Positions 7,901 to 15,191 of a stretch of DNA of 39,586 bases are shown in pieces. The DNA is from a bacterium (GTDB taxonomy: Bacteria; Vulcanimicrobiota; Vulcanimicrobiia; Eremiobacterales; Eremiobacteraceae). The stretch covers positions 1 through 39,586 of the forward strand of contig CADDZI010000020.1 in NCBI GenBank assembly GCA_902812405.1, in the 5' to 3' direction. Position 1 is the first letter of the stretch; the number at the start of each line of letters is the position of its first letter. The notes below the pieces were generated by a model. The model worked only from the letters and a program-made list of their open reading frames with translations, was not told the DNA's origin and ran no database searches. The position numbers and the translations under genes are program-made.

Positions 7901-9291
7901 TTGGCGGCGGTCGTTTGCCATGTCACGTGGTGCGGATGCGAGCGGGCAAGTTCCTTGAAGGCGACGAGGTGAGGGTCGCATTCGAATGTTTGATAACCCA
8001 CCAGCCAGACGCGTGGGTAGCGGCGCGCCAGGACGGCGTCGGCGCGAGCCTGACGCGCATTCGCGACCGCAAACACTGGGCGGCCAGTGACCGCCTTCGT
8101 TCCGATGAGCACGTAGTACACCATGCCGCTGTCCAAGATGATCGCATCCCCGGGATGCATGCGACCCTCCAAGAAAGCTCCGTAGCGCGTCCAATCCACC
8201 GGCATGTAGGAGGAGAGGAAGTGCTTGTCGACGGTGCCGGCAACGGCCAAGACCAGGAGGACGGCAGCGGCTGCGGGCGCAAGCGGCCGGGTCCGCAGAC
8301 GCCCCAGGCCGGCAACGCCGGCTAGAGCCAGGAGGATGAGGCCGGGAATATCCTGGACGAAGTAACGCTGGCCGATCAACAACTTACCCGACACAAACGA
8401 GTACGTCATCTGGAGAACCAGGGGAGCATTGAGAGCCACAAGCAGCTGGTTTCGCATGGCGACGGCAGATATGAGTCCGGCTGCCACGAGCAGCCACAAG
8501 AAGGCAAGGAGAAGGGGCGCATATTCGAGATGCGGCGGTAACCCGTCAGTGAGGAGGATAGCGGGCAAGATCACGAGCGAGTCGAGGTGGCCTCGCAAGA
8601 AGTTGAAGGCGGTGCCGCCCAGGGCATATTGAGCCGCGAACACGGGCACCCACGGAGCAAACGCGAGCACGGCCGTCGTCCACGCAAGCCAGAAAGCACA
8701 AGCCCGGCTGCGGTACATGAGCACCCAGAGTGCCTGCGCGGCGATGACAAAAAAGGCCAGGTACTGGGTGTAGAGCAAGGCGACGGCTAAGGCACCGTAT
8801 AGGACCCAGCGGCCGGCGCGGCTCGGATCCTCGAAGGCTCGGCACAGTGCGAGCCAGCTCAAGACCGTGAGCGCCCAGAGCATGGCGTACATTCGAAAAA
8901 AGCCGTCGAAGAACACGAGCACCGGGTTGAGGGCTGCGAGCAGTCCAGCCAGCCAAGCCCAGCTCCCCAGGATGCGGCGCCCCAGGCAGTAGGTGGCTGC
9001 GACACCAGCAACGCCAAAAGCGGCGCTGACGGTTCGCAGGAGGTATGCACGCGATGTGACCTCGAGTAAGAGGTGCCCGATCAGATAACTCAACGGGGGA
9101 TGGAAGTCCCCGACGCGCAGCAGGTGCAGGAGCGCGGGGACCGGATGTACGGCGACGAAGAAGGTGAAGGCCTCATCCGGTATCGTCGCGTGCTCATACA
9201 GGCCGGTGCAGCGGGCAACCACGGCGACGAGGATGACTAGCCAGAAGGTGGCTTTGCGGTATACCGGGGTGCCTCCGGCGACGCTCGTCAC
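7831..9291 (-). CDS. GT39/ArnT-like membrane glycosyltransferase, copy C
   Basis: Third member of the family, transcribed towards copy B. It has 486 aa from GTG at 9291 on the minus strand. Motifs include PDEAFTFFVAVHPVP, GDFHPPLSYLIGH, FFDGFFRMYAMLWAL and YTQYLAFFVIAAQALW, with about ten further hydrophobic segments. The C-terminal soluble part has PRVWLVGYQTFE where the other copies have RRVWYVEH and RRIWYIEN. There is no good ribosome site before the GTG, and the 11-mer CATATGATATG overlaps it (9301-9291), so the true start may be slightly downstream. Its 3' end overlaps copy B by 70 bases tail to tail. It is more diverged from A and B than they are from each other, by eye. Confidence 0.82.
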   Translation of the reverse strand: MTSVAGGTPVYRKATFWLVILVAVVARCTGLYEHATIPDEAFTFFVAVHPVPALLHLLRVGDFHPPLSYLIGHLLLEVTSRAYLLRTVSAAFGVAGVAATYCLGRRILGSWAWLAGLLAALNPVLVFFDGFFRMYAMLWALTVLSWLALCRAFEDPSRAGRWVLYGALAVALLYTQYLAFFVIAAQALWVLMYRSRACAFWLAWTTAVLAFAPWVPVFAAQYALGGTAFNFLRGHLDSLVILPAILLTDGLPPHLEYAPLLLAFLWLLVAAGLISAVAMRNQLLVALNAPLVLQMTYSFVSGKLLIGQRYFVQDIPGLILLALAGVAGLGRLRTRPLAPAAAAVLLVLAVAGTVDKHFLSSYMPVDWTRYGAFLEGRMHPGDAIILDSGMVYYVLIGTKAVTGRPVFAVANARQARADAVLARRYPRVWLVGYQTFECDPHLVAFKELARSHPHHVTWQTTAANYGDLVFTTLFWRDSARPAGRGP

Positions 9292-9624
9292 ATATCATAT
9301 GTCGGCCAAAAGAGGCAGGCGGCCAGCGTGCAGCCCAGCTGGGGTTGAATCCAACTGTCCGGCGGCATCCACTGTCCCGGCACCCGCTCGGACGCCATTG
9401 GGGAACCCGCAAGGTGTGCGTTTGGTCACGCGGCCGAAAGTCTGGAAGATGTCCATCCTGGGCATAACAGCGGTTGGGGGAGAGACAGCGAAAGCCGACC
9501 GCCGCGGCGCGGGGGGAGGGAAGCCCGTGCGGGCGGAGCATCGGAAGGGCCCGAGGTCATGGCTAGGTCGCTTGCTCTGACCAGTTGTGAATTCACATCC
9601 AAAACGAAAGGGTTTAGGATCTTC
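9292..9624 (+). other. Intergenic region between glycosyltransferase C and pilin 1
   Basis: A 333-base gap between divergently transcribed genes. I see no convincing protein in any frame. It should hold promoters for both flanking genes, but no standard -35/-10 pair is clear. It contains a purine-rich G tract around 9511-9530, and the TTGTGAATTCACATCC element (9585-9600) just before the pilin ribosome site. A GG-N11-GC pair at 9561-9575 resembles a sigma-54 site but its spacing is one base too long. Confidence 0.5.
9585..9600 (+). promoter_or_regulatory. Palindromic element TTGTGAATTCACATCC upstream of pilin 1
   Basis: The 12 bp TGTGAATTCACA (9586-9597) is a perfect palindrome. It consists of Crp-like half sites TGTGA and TCACA, but with a 2 base spacer instead of the usual 6. 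The 16-base element ends 24 bases before the pilin ATG. A 14/16 match lies upstream of the BsuPI gene at 23242-23257, 23 bases before that ATG. This suggests a shared regulator or mRNA-level signal; the protein that reads it is unknown. Confidence 0.4.
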
Positions 9625-10074
9625 ATGAAGAGACTGCAAAAAGGATTCACGCTCATCGAGTTGATGATCGTGATTGCGATTATCGCCATTTTGGCGGCGA
9701 TTCTGATTCCGAACTTCCTGCACGCCCGTGCCGAGTCTGTGACGGCGGCATGCGAGGGGAACGAGAAGCAGATTGCGACAGCGGAGGAAGAGTACGCGGT
9801 GGACCATGGCGGCGCGTATGCCAATCCGCTGAGCAATCTGACGACGCCGTACCTGAGTGTCGTGGTCACAGATCCGGTGAAGGCCGGCAATGCGTACACG
9901 ATCACGGTACCGGGCCCGAACGCGGCTTACGACGGTTCCTACCAGATTGCCGACGCTGGCGGGCACGACGAGACAACGACGACCAACCTCACCCAGGAGA
10001 ACACCACCAACACCGCGTGCTCGGCGTGCACAAGTATCGTGTACGACCAGGCCTCGGGTATTCACGGCCAGTAG
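9625..10074 (+). CDS. Type IV pilin 1
   Basis: Prepilin of 149 aa. The short basic leader MKRLQKG is cut before Phe8 by PilD, and the mature start FTLIELMIVIAIIAILAAIL contains the conserved Glu at position 5 (residue 12). ATG 9625 was chosen because it gives this leader and has AGGA six bases upstream. The body (NEKQIATAEEEYAVDHGGAY, then LTTPYLSVVVTDP) is the pattern of small pilins in little-studied GC-rich phyla. Cys43 lies in the helix and Cys132/Cys135 form a C-x2-C near the C-terminus, preceded by a Thr/Asn-rich stretch (TTTTNLTQENTTNT) that could be glycosylated. It is followed by a strong terminator, so it is probably expressed separately from pilin 2. Whether it is the major or a minor subunit cannot be told. 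Confidence 0.93.
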   Translation: MKRLQKGFTLIELMIVIAIIAILAAILIPNFLHARAESVTAACEGNEKQIATAEEEYAVDHGGAYANPLSNLTTPYLSVVVTDPVKAGNAYTITVPGPNAAYDGSYQIADAGGHDETTTTNLTQENTTNTACSACTSIVYDQASGIHGQ

Positions 10075-10098
10075 GGAACTATAGCTCACACCGATACC

Positions 10099-10133
10099 AT
10101 GCCCACACCCGCTAGGGTGTGGGCATGTTTTTT
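10099..10133 (+). terminator. Intrinsic terminator after pilin 1
   Basis: A 12 bp perfect stem, ATGCCCACACCC (10099-10110) with GGGTGTGGGCAT (10115-10126), loop GCTA, then G and six T's (10128-10133). It lies 24 bases after the pilin 1 stop. This is the clearest Rho-independent terminator in the window and separates the two pilin genes transcriptionally. Confidence 0.93.
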
Positions 10134-10252
10134 GGCATCCCGCAGGGGGACACTGCGCGGGGAGAACCGGTTGATGGCCGTCACTCGTGGAACGAGACCG
10201 TCCAGATTTCGTGCCCTGGGGTATTACAAATAATGACGTGGAAAGCAAATCT

Positions 10253-10702
10253 GTGCCGCCTGGCCGGTTATGTGCGGGCCCGCGGGGGTTCACCCTGGTG
10301 GAGCTGATGATCGTCGTCGCGATCATTGCCATTTTGGCCGCCATTCTCATCCCGAACTTTTTGCACGCCCGAGCCCAATCGGCCACCTCGGCTTGCGAGA
10401 TGAACGAAAAGCTCATTGCGACCGCCGAGGAGGAATACTCGGTCGACCACGGCGGTCAATACGTGGTGCTCAGCTCGCTAACGACCCCGTACTTGTCGAG
10501 CATCGTGACCGATCCCGTCCAGGCCGGGAAGACGTACTCGATTACCCTAACCTTTGGTGCGTACGGTTCGTATCAAATTTCCGACAGCGGCGGTCACGAT
10601 TCGACGACGATGTTGCAGGTTCTCAAAGATGGCAGCACGACTTCGTGTACGAGCTGCACCAGCGTCGTCTACGATCAAAATTCAGGGATTCGCGGCCGCT
10701 AG
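10253..10702 (+). CDS. Type IV pilin 2 (leader frame uncertain)
   Basis: Paralogue of pilin 1, 149 aa from GTG 10253. The mature start is FTLVELMIVVAIIAILAAIL, with body SACEMNEKLIATAEEEYSVD and LTTPYLSSIVTDP. The C-terminus carries a Ser/Thr-rich stretch with C-x2-C (SCTSCTSVVYDQNSGIRGR). The N-terminus is doubtful. In frame, the leader from GTG 10253 is MPPGRLCAGPRG, poor in Lys, with a GGAAAG ribosome-like site. An ATG at 10233 in another frame reads MTWKANLCRLAGYVRARGG, a better basic leader that would join FTLVELM if the G-run 10284-10288 had six G's instead of five. So the gene may contain a one-base assembly error, a true frameshift, or an atypical start. pilD follows 25 bases downstream. 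Confidence 0.85.
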   Translation: MPPGRLCAGPRGFTLVELMIVVAIIAILAAILIPNFLHARAQSATSACEMNEKLIATAEEEYSVDHGGQYVVLSSLTTPYLSSIVTDPVQAGKTYSITLTFGAYGSYQISDSGGHDSTTMLQVLKDGSTTSCTSCTSVVYDQNSGIRGR

Positions 10703-10727
10703 GGTGCGCCGCTAGGCTGCGCGTGGC

Positions 10728-11510
10728 ATGGGCAGCGTGGTGCCGATTCCCATCGCCGTACTCCTGGGTCTCGTCGTCGGCTCGTTCCTCAATGTCGTCA
10801 TCGTTCGGCTACCTGAAGGCCGCTCCGTTGTGTTTCCGGCGTCGCACTGCCCGCGCTGCGGGCGGACGCTGCATGCATGGGAAAACATCCCGGTCCTGTC
10901 GTGGATCGTTTTGCGGGGGCGCTGCCGCGGTTGCAAGGCCGAGATCTCGTCGCGCTACCCGATGGTGGAGCTGGCGACCGCGGCGCTGTTCGTCCTCGCA
11001 GCAGCCGAATGGGGAGCAAGCCTGCAGGCGCTTGAGGCATGTGTCGCGGCGGCGTTGCTGGTTGCCACGTTGTACGTCGATGTCGATCACCTGCTGATTT
11101 TGGACAGCGTCCTGATGCCGGCGGCGCTGGCGGGCGTGGCCTGCGCGCTCGGGCTGGGCGCCCTGCGCGAGAGCTTGGAGGGCGGCCTCGTCGGGGTCGG
11201 AATCTTCGGGCTCCTGTTCGCCCTGACGCGGGGAATGGGGCTTGGCTTCGGCGATGTGAAGCTGGCGGCAGTCTTGGGCATCTTTTTAGGGCCGGCTGCG
11301 GCGATCGCGGCGTTTGTCGTTGCCTTCCTGGTTGGGGCGGCGTGCGCCGTACCGGTGTTGGTGGCGCGGCGCAGGGGTGGCAAGGACGTTTTGCCCCTGG
11401 GACCGTTCCTCGTAGTTGGCGCGACCGTGATGCTGTACGCTCCGGGCCTGGTGTGGACCCCGTACTCCCTCTACCAGATGTTCCTGTATCGTCACCTAGG
11501 CGGCTTCTGA
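10728..11510 (+). CDS. pilD: Prepilin peptidase / N-methyltransferase PilD
   Basis: Aspartic-acid membrane protease that cleaves prepilin leaders and usually methylates the new N-terminal Phe. The N-terminal part has GSFLNVVIVRLPEGRSVVFP and the zinc motifs CPRC (about residue 41) and CRGC (about 65), indicating the full bifunctional type. Catalytic aspartates are expected in YVDVDHLLILD (about 115-125) and in GFGDVKL (about 174-180), the GxGD motif. About seven to eight membrane segments fill the rest; 260 aa is normal. It follows pilin 2 by 25 bases and is probably co-transcribed, so one substrate and its processor are made together. Confidence 0.95.
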   Translation: MGSVVPIPIAVLLGLVVGSFLNVVIVRLPEGRSVVFPASHCPRCGRTLHAWENIPVLSWIVLRGRCRGCKAEISSRYPMVELATAALFVLAAAEWGASLQALEACVAAALLVATLYVDVDHLLILDSVLMPAALAGVACALGLGALRESLEGGLVGVGIFGLLFALTRGMGLGFGDVKLAAVLGIFLGPAAAIAAFVVAFLVGAACAVPVLVARRRGGKDVLPLGPFLVVGATVMLYAPGLVWTPYSLYQMFLYRHLGGF

Positions 11511-11511
11511 A

Positions 11512-11525
11512 TCCGTCCGGACGGA
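11512..11525. promoter_or_regulatory. 14 bp perfect palindrome after pilD
   Basis: TCCGTCCGGACGGA is a perfect 14 bp palindrome one base after the pilD stop, followed by CTTTAA. As RNA it could form a short stem with loop CCGG and act as a weak terminator. As DNA it could be an operator for the Crp-family gene 112 bases downstream. The sequence does not decide between these. Confidence 0.4.
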
Positions 11526-11637
11526 CTTTAACACCGGGCTGTGACTGCCGATACTCAAAGACAAGCGCCCCCAGTGCGCCCGCGGTCTTGCTTCAATGCG
11601 GCCGCCGCATGTGTTAGTCGGCTATGGAGTGACACCG

Positions 11638-12339
11638 GTGCAAAAGACGTTTGACAAGCCTCTGGACGCCGTGCTCCTGAAAAAAGTACCGCTTTTCTCG
11701 GAGTTCAGCGACGAGGATTTGGCCGCCATTGCGGCGCTCATGCAGGGCCGCCGCTATGCAAAGCATGCTGTTCTGGTGTATGAGGGCGATCCGGGCGACT
11801 CGTTGTACATCGTCGTGAAGGGGAACGTCGCGGTAACTCGAGTCTCCAACGAAGGCAAAGAGAGCATCCTGTCAATTCTCAAGGAAGGCGACTTTTTCGG
11901 CGAGATGGGCGTGTTGGACGCCTCCCCCCGCTCGGCAACAATCAAGGCCTTGGGGGATGTCGAGGTTGCGCTCCTGGCGCGCAAAGACTTCGTCGAGCTT
12001 CTGGGCCGCAGTCCCCAGATGGCCTTGCGTATGGTTCTGACGCTCTCCGCGCGACTGCGGGCGACAAACCAGGCGATGCAGGCGGCCTCGTATCAGGACA
12101 TCCGGACGCGGCTGGCCTCCCTGCTCCTCAATCTGGCCAAGAATTTCGGGGAACGCGCCGAGGGTGGGACGCGCCTGACGCTGCGCCTGACAAATCAGGA
12201 AATGGCCAACATGATTGGCACGACGCGCGAGACGGTCAATCGGATGCTCAACCGTTTCTGGGATGAGAAACTCATCGATATGCGCACAGCCAACATCGTC
12301 ATCACCGACCCGGATAAACTCCAAGCCATCGTCAAGTAG
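11638..12339 (+). CDS. Crp/Fnr-family transcription regulator
   Basis: Cyclic-nucleotide-type regulator, 233 aa from GTG 11638, chosen because GGAG (11626-11629) lies eight bases upstream. ATG 11596 and GTG 11611 are longer in-frame options. An N-terminal cNMP-binding beta-barrel (about residues 10-130) carries the phosphate-binding cassette GEMGVLDASPRSAT, with the Glu and Arg-Ser used for cyclic-nucleotide binding. A central dimer helix follows, then a Crp-type winged helix with LTNQEMANMIGTTRETVNRMLNRF (recognition helix near residue 200). No Fnr-like Cys cluster is present, so it is not an oxygen-sensing Fnr. It sits between pilD and the pilM operon. A nucleotide cyclase lies further along this window (28082-30853), which makes cAMP sensing plausible but unproven. 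Confidence 0.9.
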   Translation: MQKTFDKPLDAVLLKKVPLFSEFSDEDLAAIAALMQGRRYAKHAVLVYEGDPGDSLYIVVKGNVAVTRVSNEGKESILSILKEGDFFGEMGVLDASPRSATIKALGDVEVALLARKDFVELLGRSPQMALRMVLTLSARLRATNQAMQAASYQDIRTRLASLLLNLAKNFGERAEGGTRLTLRLTNQEMANMIGTTRETVNRMLNRFWDEKLIDMRTANIVITDPDKLQAIVK

Positions 12340-12587
12340 CCATGCTGAGCAGGGGCGCCGCCCCTAGGCGCGGGTTCCCACCATCCGCGATGCGGGAGAT
12401 GTCCCGAAGGATGGATTCTGCTGGCTAGCGAGAGCTCCAACACGACCCGAAGGTCCAAGGCTTCCCGGCCATGTCAGGGTCTAACGTTGGGCGATGGGGG
12501 TGCCGATGATTCTGTGTGAGGGGAGCTCTCGGGACCACCTCGCGCCGGGCATTGTGAGCGCAGGGTGTCGAGAGGCATGATGACCGC
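12340..12587 (+). other. Structured intergenic leader upstream of pilM
   Basis: 248 bases with no evident gene but several possible RNA stems. AGGGGC/GCCCCT (12351-12365) follows the regulator stop and may be a weak terminator. CCATCC pairs with GGATGG across an inner GGGA-GATG-TCCC hairpin around 12379-12416. GACC-CGAA-GGTC forms a tetraloop hairpin near 12436-12447. It does not match the conserved cores of c-di-GMP, fluoride or glycine riboswitches as far as I can see. The pilM operon promoter should lie here, but I cannot point to a clean -35/-10. Confidence 0.35.
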
Positions 12588-13709
12588 ATGTCGTTTGTGA
12601 GCAAGTTATTTCGGCGTGCCGCCACCAAGTACGTTGGGATTGATTTTGGCTCGTACGAGCTGAAGGCCGTCCAGTTTGCACCGTCGACGCGGGGTCCGGT
12701 ATTGGAGCACGTGTACCGCGTCAGTACGCCCGCCAACAGCATCAAGGACGGCGTGGTGACCGATCCCCAGCAGGTCGGCGAAGCCTTGCGGTCGCTCATC
12801 GCGGACGGTGCGTTTACCGCACGCCGCACGGTTACCGCGGTCTCGGGACCGACGGTCGTCGTGCGGCAAGTGACGATGCCGGTGATGAGCGAGCGCGAAC
12901 TGCGGGAATCCACCAAGTACGAAGCAGAGAGGTTTCTGCCCTACGCGGTCGAGGAGGCGCAGATCGACGCAAAAATTTTGGGGAAGACCGAGGACGGGCA
13001 GAACATGGACGTCCTGATCGTTGCCGCGCAGAAAGACCTCGTGACGTCGCAGATGAGTGCCCTCCAGTTCGGGGGCCTCACGCCGGCCGTCGTCGAGGTG
13101 GAGCCGTTCTCGATGGTACGGGCGATGATTGCGCCCGACGAGCGGCAGTTCGAACAGAATATCGCCATCATCAACGTTGGTGCGGCCTCGACAAGCATCA
13201 ACATCACGAAGGGCGGGTTCGTACCGTTCACGCGCAACGTGCCGATCGGGGGCAACGCCATTACGAAGGCCATCGCCAACGGTTTGAACGTGTCGCTGGA
13301 CGATGCCGAGAAGATGAAGCGGGAGAAGGCCAAGATTCTCTCCCAGCAGGACACGGGGCCCGTTCCGCCCACGGTGACCAGGATCTTCAACGTCATCACG
13401 CCGCCGCTCACCGAACTGGTCACGGAAATTCACAAGTCGCTGGATTACTTCCGGACCCGCTTCCGGGGCGAAACGATCGAAGGCGTCATTTTGGGCGGCG
13501 GGTCGAGCCGGCTGGAGAATCTGGATGCCTTCCTCAGTCATGAGCTGGGTCTGCCGGTCGTGGTCGCCAACCCCCTGGAGCGAGGCGTCTACGACCCGGC
13601 CGACTTCCCAGCCGACTTCATCCGTGATGCCGGGCCTTCCATGATCGTCGCCGCAGGGCTCGCGCGGCGCGACGTCGAGAACCAGAGCCGTTCGGGCGCG
13701 GCGGCATGA
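12588..13709 (+). CDS. pilM: Type IV pilus assembly protein PilM
   Basis: Cytoplasmic actin-like (FtsA-fold) ATPase that binds the N-terminal tail of PilN and anchors the alignment complex. Conserved parts are YVGIDFGSYELKAVQ near the N-terminus (phosphate 1), TAVSGPTVVVRQVTMPVMSERELRE, and a SHS2-containing middle. IINVGAASTSINI (phosphate 2 region) and GVILGGGSSRLENLDAFLS (adenosine site) complete the fold. Length, 373 aa, is typical. It opens the pilM-pilN-pilO-pilP-pilQ operon. A 7-codon overlapping open frame starts at ATG 12577, but its significance is doubtful. Confidence 0.96.
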   Translation: MSFVSKLFRRAATKYVGIDFGSYELKAVQFAPSTRGPVLEHVYRVSTPANSIKDGVVTDPQQVGEALRSLIADGAFTARRTVTAVSGPTVVVRQVTMPVMSERELRESTKYEAERFLPYAVEEAQIDAKILGKTEDGQNMDVLIVAAQKDLVTSQMSALQFGGLTPAVVEVEPFSMVRAMIAPDERQFEQNIAIINVGAASTSINITKGGFVPFTRNVPIGGNAITKAIANGLNVSLDDAEKMKREKAKILSQQDTGPVPPTVTRIFNVITPPLTELVTEIHKSLDYFRTRFRGETIEGVILGGGSSRLENLDAFLSHELGLPVVVANPLERGVYDPADFPADFIRDAGPSMIVAAGLARRDVENQSRSGAAA

Positions 13710-13737
13710 CGTACGCGTTCGTGGTGGGAGCACGCTT

Positions 13738-14319
13738 GTGATTGATATCAACCTACTCCCCTCCGCGCAGCGGCGACCGTTTTTTACGCTGGACCGGACC
13801 TTCGGGGTGGGCTTGGCGCTGCTGGCTGCCGAGCTCGTACTGTTGCTGGTCTTCGTCGCCGTCGAAAACGCTCAGATTAACCGGCTGAACGCGCAAATCG
13901 CGGATTGGCAGCAGCGCGTGGCCCAGGTGCAGCAGCAGGTCAAGGAAGTCAGCGACCTGCGCGACCAGGTGGCGCAGCTGCGGGCCAAGGCCGATTTGCT
14001 CGAGCGGATCAAGCAGAGCCCGGTCCAGTTGGCTGAAATCCTCGACGAGATTGCCGACAACACGCCACACGGTGTCTTCTACAAGAGCATCACGATCGTC
14101 CACCCAGCGTCCGGCGGGTCCGTGACGTTGGCGGGCGATACAGCGACGTACCGCGAGGTGGCGGATCTCATGCTCAACCTGGACGGATCGCCCATTTTCG
14201 GGGATGCCGTCCTCACGACAAGCTCGCAAGCCGTCTCACCGGCGCAGCCGAGCGGCGGGGACGTCCAATTCTCGGTTGTCGGGACCTTGAGCCCGGCCGT
14301 GACGGGAGAGCAGCAGTGA
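13738..14319 (+). CDS. pilN: Type IV pilus assembly protein PilN
   Basis: Bitopic inner-membrane protein that links PilM in the cytoplasm with PilO. The cytoplasmic tail begins MIDINLLPSAQRRP; the INLLP motif is the PilM-binding site. A transmembrane helix follows at about residues 21-42, then a coiled coil rich in Gln/Val/Leu (about 45-92). The periplasmic alpha-beta domain carries LAEILDEIADNTPHGVFYKSI. It starts at GTG 13738, with GGGAG about ten bases upstream. Its stop overlaps the pilO GTG. Length 193 aa is normal. Confidence 0.94.
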   Translation: MIDINLLPSAQRRPFFTLDRTFGVGLALLAAELVLLLVFVAVENAQINRLNAQIADWQQRVAQVQQQVKEVSDLRDQVAQLRAKADLLERIKQSPVQLAEILDEIADNTPHGVFYKSITIVHPASGGSVTLAGDTATYREVADLMLNLDGSPIFGDAVLTTSSQAVSPAQPSGGDVQFSVVGTLSPAVTGEQQ

Positions 14320-15191
14320 ATCAGCAGCCGAACAACGTCAGCCGCATTCTCATCGTGGCGGCGGTTCTGCTTTTGGTCTTCATCGCCGCGTACTTTATGA
14401 CGGTCCAGCCGAAACTGACACAGGTGGCGGCCTCGCGCCAACAGCTGGACACCCTGCAGTTGCAGTACGCGCAGCTCAAACAGGTCGCCGACCAAAAACC
14501 CCTCTACCTGGCCCTGATTAAGCAGATCCAGGGACGTTTGACGGGCGTCGAGCTGACCGCGGACCCGCGCACCTACATTCCGTCCTACCTGAAACAGATC
14601 GAGGCGTTGGCGACGCGTGACGGCCTAGTCGTCACGTCGATCGTGCCGGCTCCGGAAGCGACGCCGACCCCGTCGGGGTCGCCCTCGCCCGGCGCGGTGC
14701 CGACGGGCGCCGCCGCCCTGCAGAATGTGCCCGTCGTCGGAGCACCGTTACGCAGCGCCGGGCGTGCTCTGGGTGCGTCCAATGCGCAGGCGCAGGCGGA
14801 GAACGGACAAATGCCGGGCGCCTCCCCGGCCCCCGCCCTGCCGGGAGCAACGCCGATACCGGCTGCGTCTGCAGCGCGGGCTGTGCCGGCCACCGCAACG
14901 ACCTCGCCTCAAGAAAACGCCATCGTCTATCTGAACGAACAATTCCAAACTGTGCACGTGGATATGGAGATGAGTGGGACGTTTGCCGATCTGCGCCGCT
15001 TTCTGCGGGATCTGAATAAGTTTCCGAAGCTGGTCGGCGTCGGCAACGTTACCCTGACCGCCCAGCAAGCGCCGGTCGGTGAGACGCCCAAGCTGCATAT
15101 CGTCCTGCCCATCAATCTGTACCGTCTCAGCGCGGGCAGCGTTGGGCCGTCACCAACTCCCGCTCCCGACGGAGGTACGATCTCGCAATGA
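14316..15191 (+). CDS. pilO: Type IV pilus assembly protein PilO, with a large low-complexity insertion
   Basis: Inner-membrane partner of PilN: short cytoplasmic tail, membrane helix at about residues 9-28, coiled coil, then a periplasmic ferredoxin-like domain. The C-terminal half is recognisable in VYLNEQFQTVHVDMEMSGTF and ADLRRFLRDLNKFPKLVGV. Between the two halves lies an Ala/Pro/Gly/Thr-rich insertion (about residues 110-200) with no predicted structure, making the protein 291 aa against about 200 usual. Starts at GTG 14316 within the pilN stop (GTGA), and its own stop overlaps the ATG of the next gene (ATGA), so translation is coupled. Confidence 0.9.
   Translation: MNQQPNNVSRILIVAAVLLLVFIAAYFMTVQPKLTQVAASRQQLDTLQLQYAQLKQVADQKPLYLALIKQIQGRLTGVELTADPRTYIPSYLKQIEALATRDGLVVTSIVPAPEATPTPSGSPSPGAVPTGAAALQNVPVVGAPLRSAGRALGASNAQAQAENGQMPGASPAPALPGATPIPAASAARAVPATATTSPQENAIVYLNEQFQTVHVDMEMSGTFADLRRFLRDLNKFPKLVGVGNVTLTAQQAPVGETPKLHIVLPINLYRLSAGSVGPSPTPAPDGGTISQ

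Noticed and set aside
9470-9560. Glycine-type aptamer before pilin 1 (GGGGAGAGAC)
   Set aside because: The later conserved CTCTCAGG and GGACAG parts are absent.
9559-9577. Sigma-54-like -24/-12 site before pilin 1
   Set aside because: The GG to GC distance is 11 instead of 10 bases and no sigma-54 gene or activator is visible in the window.
9586-9597. Standard Crp operator before pilin 1
   Set aside because: The half sites TGTGA and TCACA are present, but with a 2-base rather than 6-base spacer. I keep it as an unnamed palindrome instead.
12493-12520. Fluoride riboswitch (GGCGATGG) before pilM
   Set aside because: Only the first 8 bases resemble the core; the pseudoknot and later conserved bases are missing, and pilM is not a fluoride gene.
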